From JAEUMD01 sp964559355 (GTDB taxonomy: Bacteria > Pseudomonadota > Alphaproteobacteria > Rhizobiales > Hyphomicrobiaceae), in the NCBI GenBank assembly GCA_964559355.1, contig CAZLHQ010000162.1, positions 1 to 7,043 on the forward strand: a DNA stretch of 7,043 nucleotides, written 5' to 3'. Numbering within the stretch: position 1 is the stretch's first letter; each line of letters starts with the position of its first letter. Below, in pieces: positions 6,501 through 7,043 of the stretch. The notes below the pieces were generated by a model that was not told the origin of the DNA, searched no databases, and saw only the letters and a list, made by a program, of their open reading frames with translations. The translations under genes and the position numbers were made by a program.

Positions 6501-6519
6501 AATGCTCTTGTCGCCTCGC

Positions 6520-7043
6520 TTACGCCTGCTGCTCGATGATGGAGATCAGCTCGGCAAGACGGGCCTCCACGCCATGCCGCCGCCTGAACTCCTCGCGGAT
6601 GCCCATAACGATGCCGGAATAATGCTCCGGCCGCGCCAGAACGTCAGCAATCTTTTCTTCAGGGTGCTCGCCGGCAAGCATCAGCTCAGCCGCATCTGCC
6701 CCGAAGATCTCCGTGACATAGCCAGGATCGAGCATGAACAGCGGGATCGTGCCCGACGCCGGCGTCTCGAAAGTGCGGCACGTCACCATGCCGAGCTTTT
6801 CAAATAGGGGCCGATAGATGACGGGATTGAAGACCGCGCGGCTCATCGTGGCGATGACCTGCGGGTAGGGCACTGGCGCCAGCGCCTCGACGTCAAGCCG
6901 CTTCAGGTAGTCTCTGTCGACATAATAGTTGTCGCGGATCTCCAGCCATTCGGTCCATTCGAGCGGCGCATCCCAGCCTTCGCCGACCAGCCCGATGCGA
7001 CCGACCTTCTTTCGCACCGGCTCCACCGCCCGCAGCACGCGCG
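6520..7043 (-). CDS. CgeB-like glycosyltransferase, C-terminal part
   Basis: The frame runs open to the window edge, so the N-terminal part lies outside; about 173 residues are visible, ending at TAA 6522-6520. The GTG at 7038 is probably internal. The segment resembles the C-terminal Rossmann half of GT-B glycosyltransferases of the CgeB / Glyco_trans_1_2 type (PF13524). It has a VPYPQVIATMSRAVFNPVI stretch, then CRTFETPASGTIPLF (87-101 counted from the GTG), the usual donor-binding R-x-F-E-x-x-A-x-G block, then DPGYVTEIFG and a helical tail (HPEEKIADVLARPEHYSGI...). Such enzymes transfer sugars from nucleotide donors to glycans or protein. It appears to head an operon with the hydrolase immediately downstream. 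Donor and acceptor are unknown; a different GT-B family is possible. Confidence 0.65.
   Translation of the reverse strand, partial: RVLRAVEPVRKKVGRIGLVGEGWDAPLEWTEWLEIRDNYYVDRDYLKRLDVEALAPVPYPQVIATMSRAVFNPVIYRPLFEKLGMVTCRTFETPASGTIPLFMLDPGYVTEIFGADAAELMLAGEHPEEKIADVLARPEHYSGIVMGIREEFRRRHGVEARLAELISIIEQQA

Noticed and set aside
5160..6539. 459-codon plus-strand open frame antisense to the hydrolase
   Set aside because: No domain is recognisable, and the opposite strand encodes conserved WNEPNN and GELNT motifs, so this is a shadow frame.

Overview
The window reads as a high-GC alphaproteobacterial chromosome segment, most likely Hyphomicrobiales (rhizobia and relatives). This placement is inferred from codon use, tight gene packing, the style of the GlgC protein and the type of Crp/Fnr regulator; no rRNA or other phylogenetic marker is present. 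There are seven protein genes in two convergent blocks. I see no RNA gene, CRISPR array, insertion sequence or phage gene.

Plus-strand block (1-2842): the 3' end of malQ (4-alpha-glucanotransferase), a 442-base gap rich in inverted repeats, a Crp/Fnr-family regulator that probably starts at a GTG at 1013 behind a duplicated Shine-Dalgarno sequence, and 51 bases later a glucokinase gene (glk). The regulator and glk look like one transcription unit.

Minus-strand block (7043-2852, in transcription order): the 3' part of a CgeB-like glycosyltransferase gene, a GH39-like clan GH-A glycoside hydrolase without a signal peptide 19 bases downstream, a short membrane-anchored SPFH/band-7 protein, and glgC (ADP-glucose pyrophosphorylase). 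The hydrolase-to-SPFH and SPFH-to-glgC gaps are 103 and 291 bases, so internal promoters are possible; paired inverted repeats lie upstream of glgC. The two blocks meet tail to tail, with 9 bases between glk and glgC and both TGA stops inside one 15-base palindrome.

Functionally the window centres on alpha-glucan and glucose metabolism. MalQ reshuffles maltodextrins and releases glucose, Glk phosphorylates glucose to glucose-6-phosphate, and GlgC commits glucose-1-phosphate to ADP-glucose and glycogen. The glycosyltransferase/hydrolase/SPFH genes suggest a second, uncharacterised glycan activity next to the glycogen gene. No single gene is clearly of a new family. The items most worth a second look are the cytoplasmic hydrolase-glycosyltransferase pair, the non-canonical regulator and the palindromic non-coding sites.
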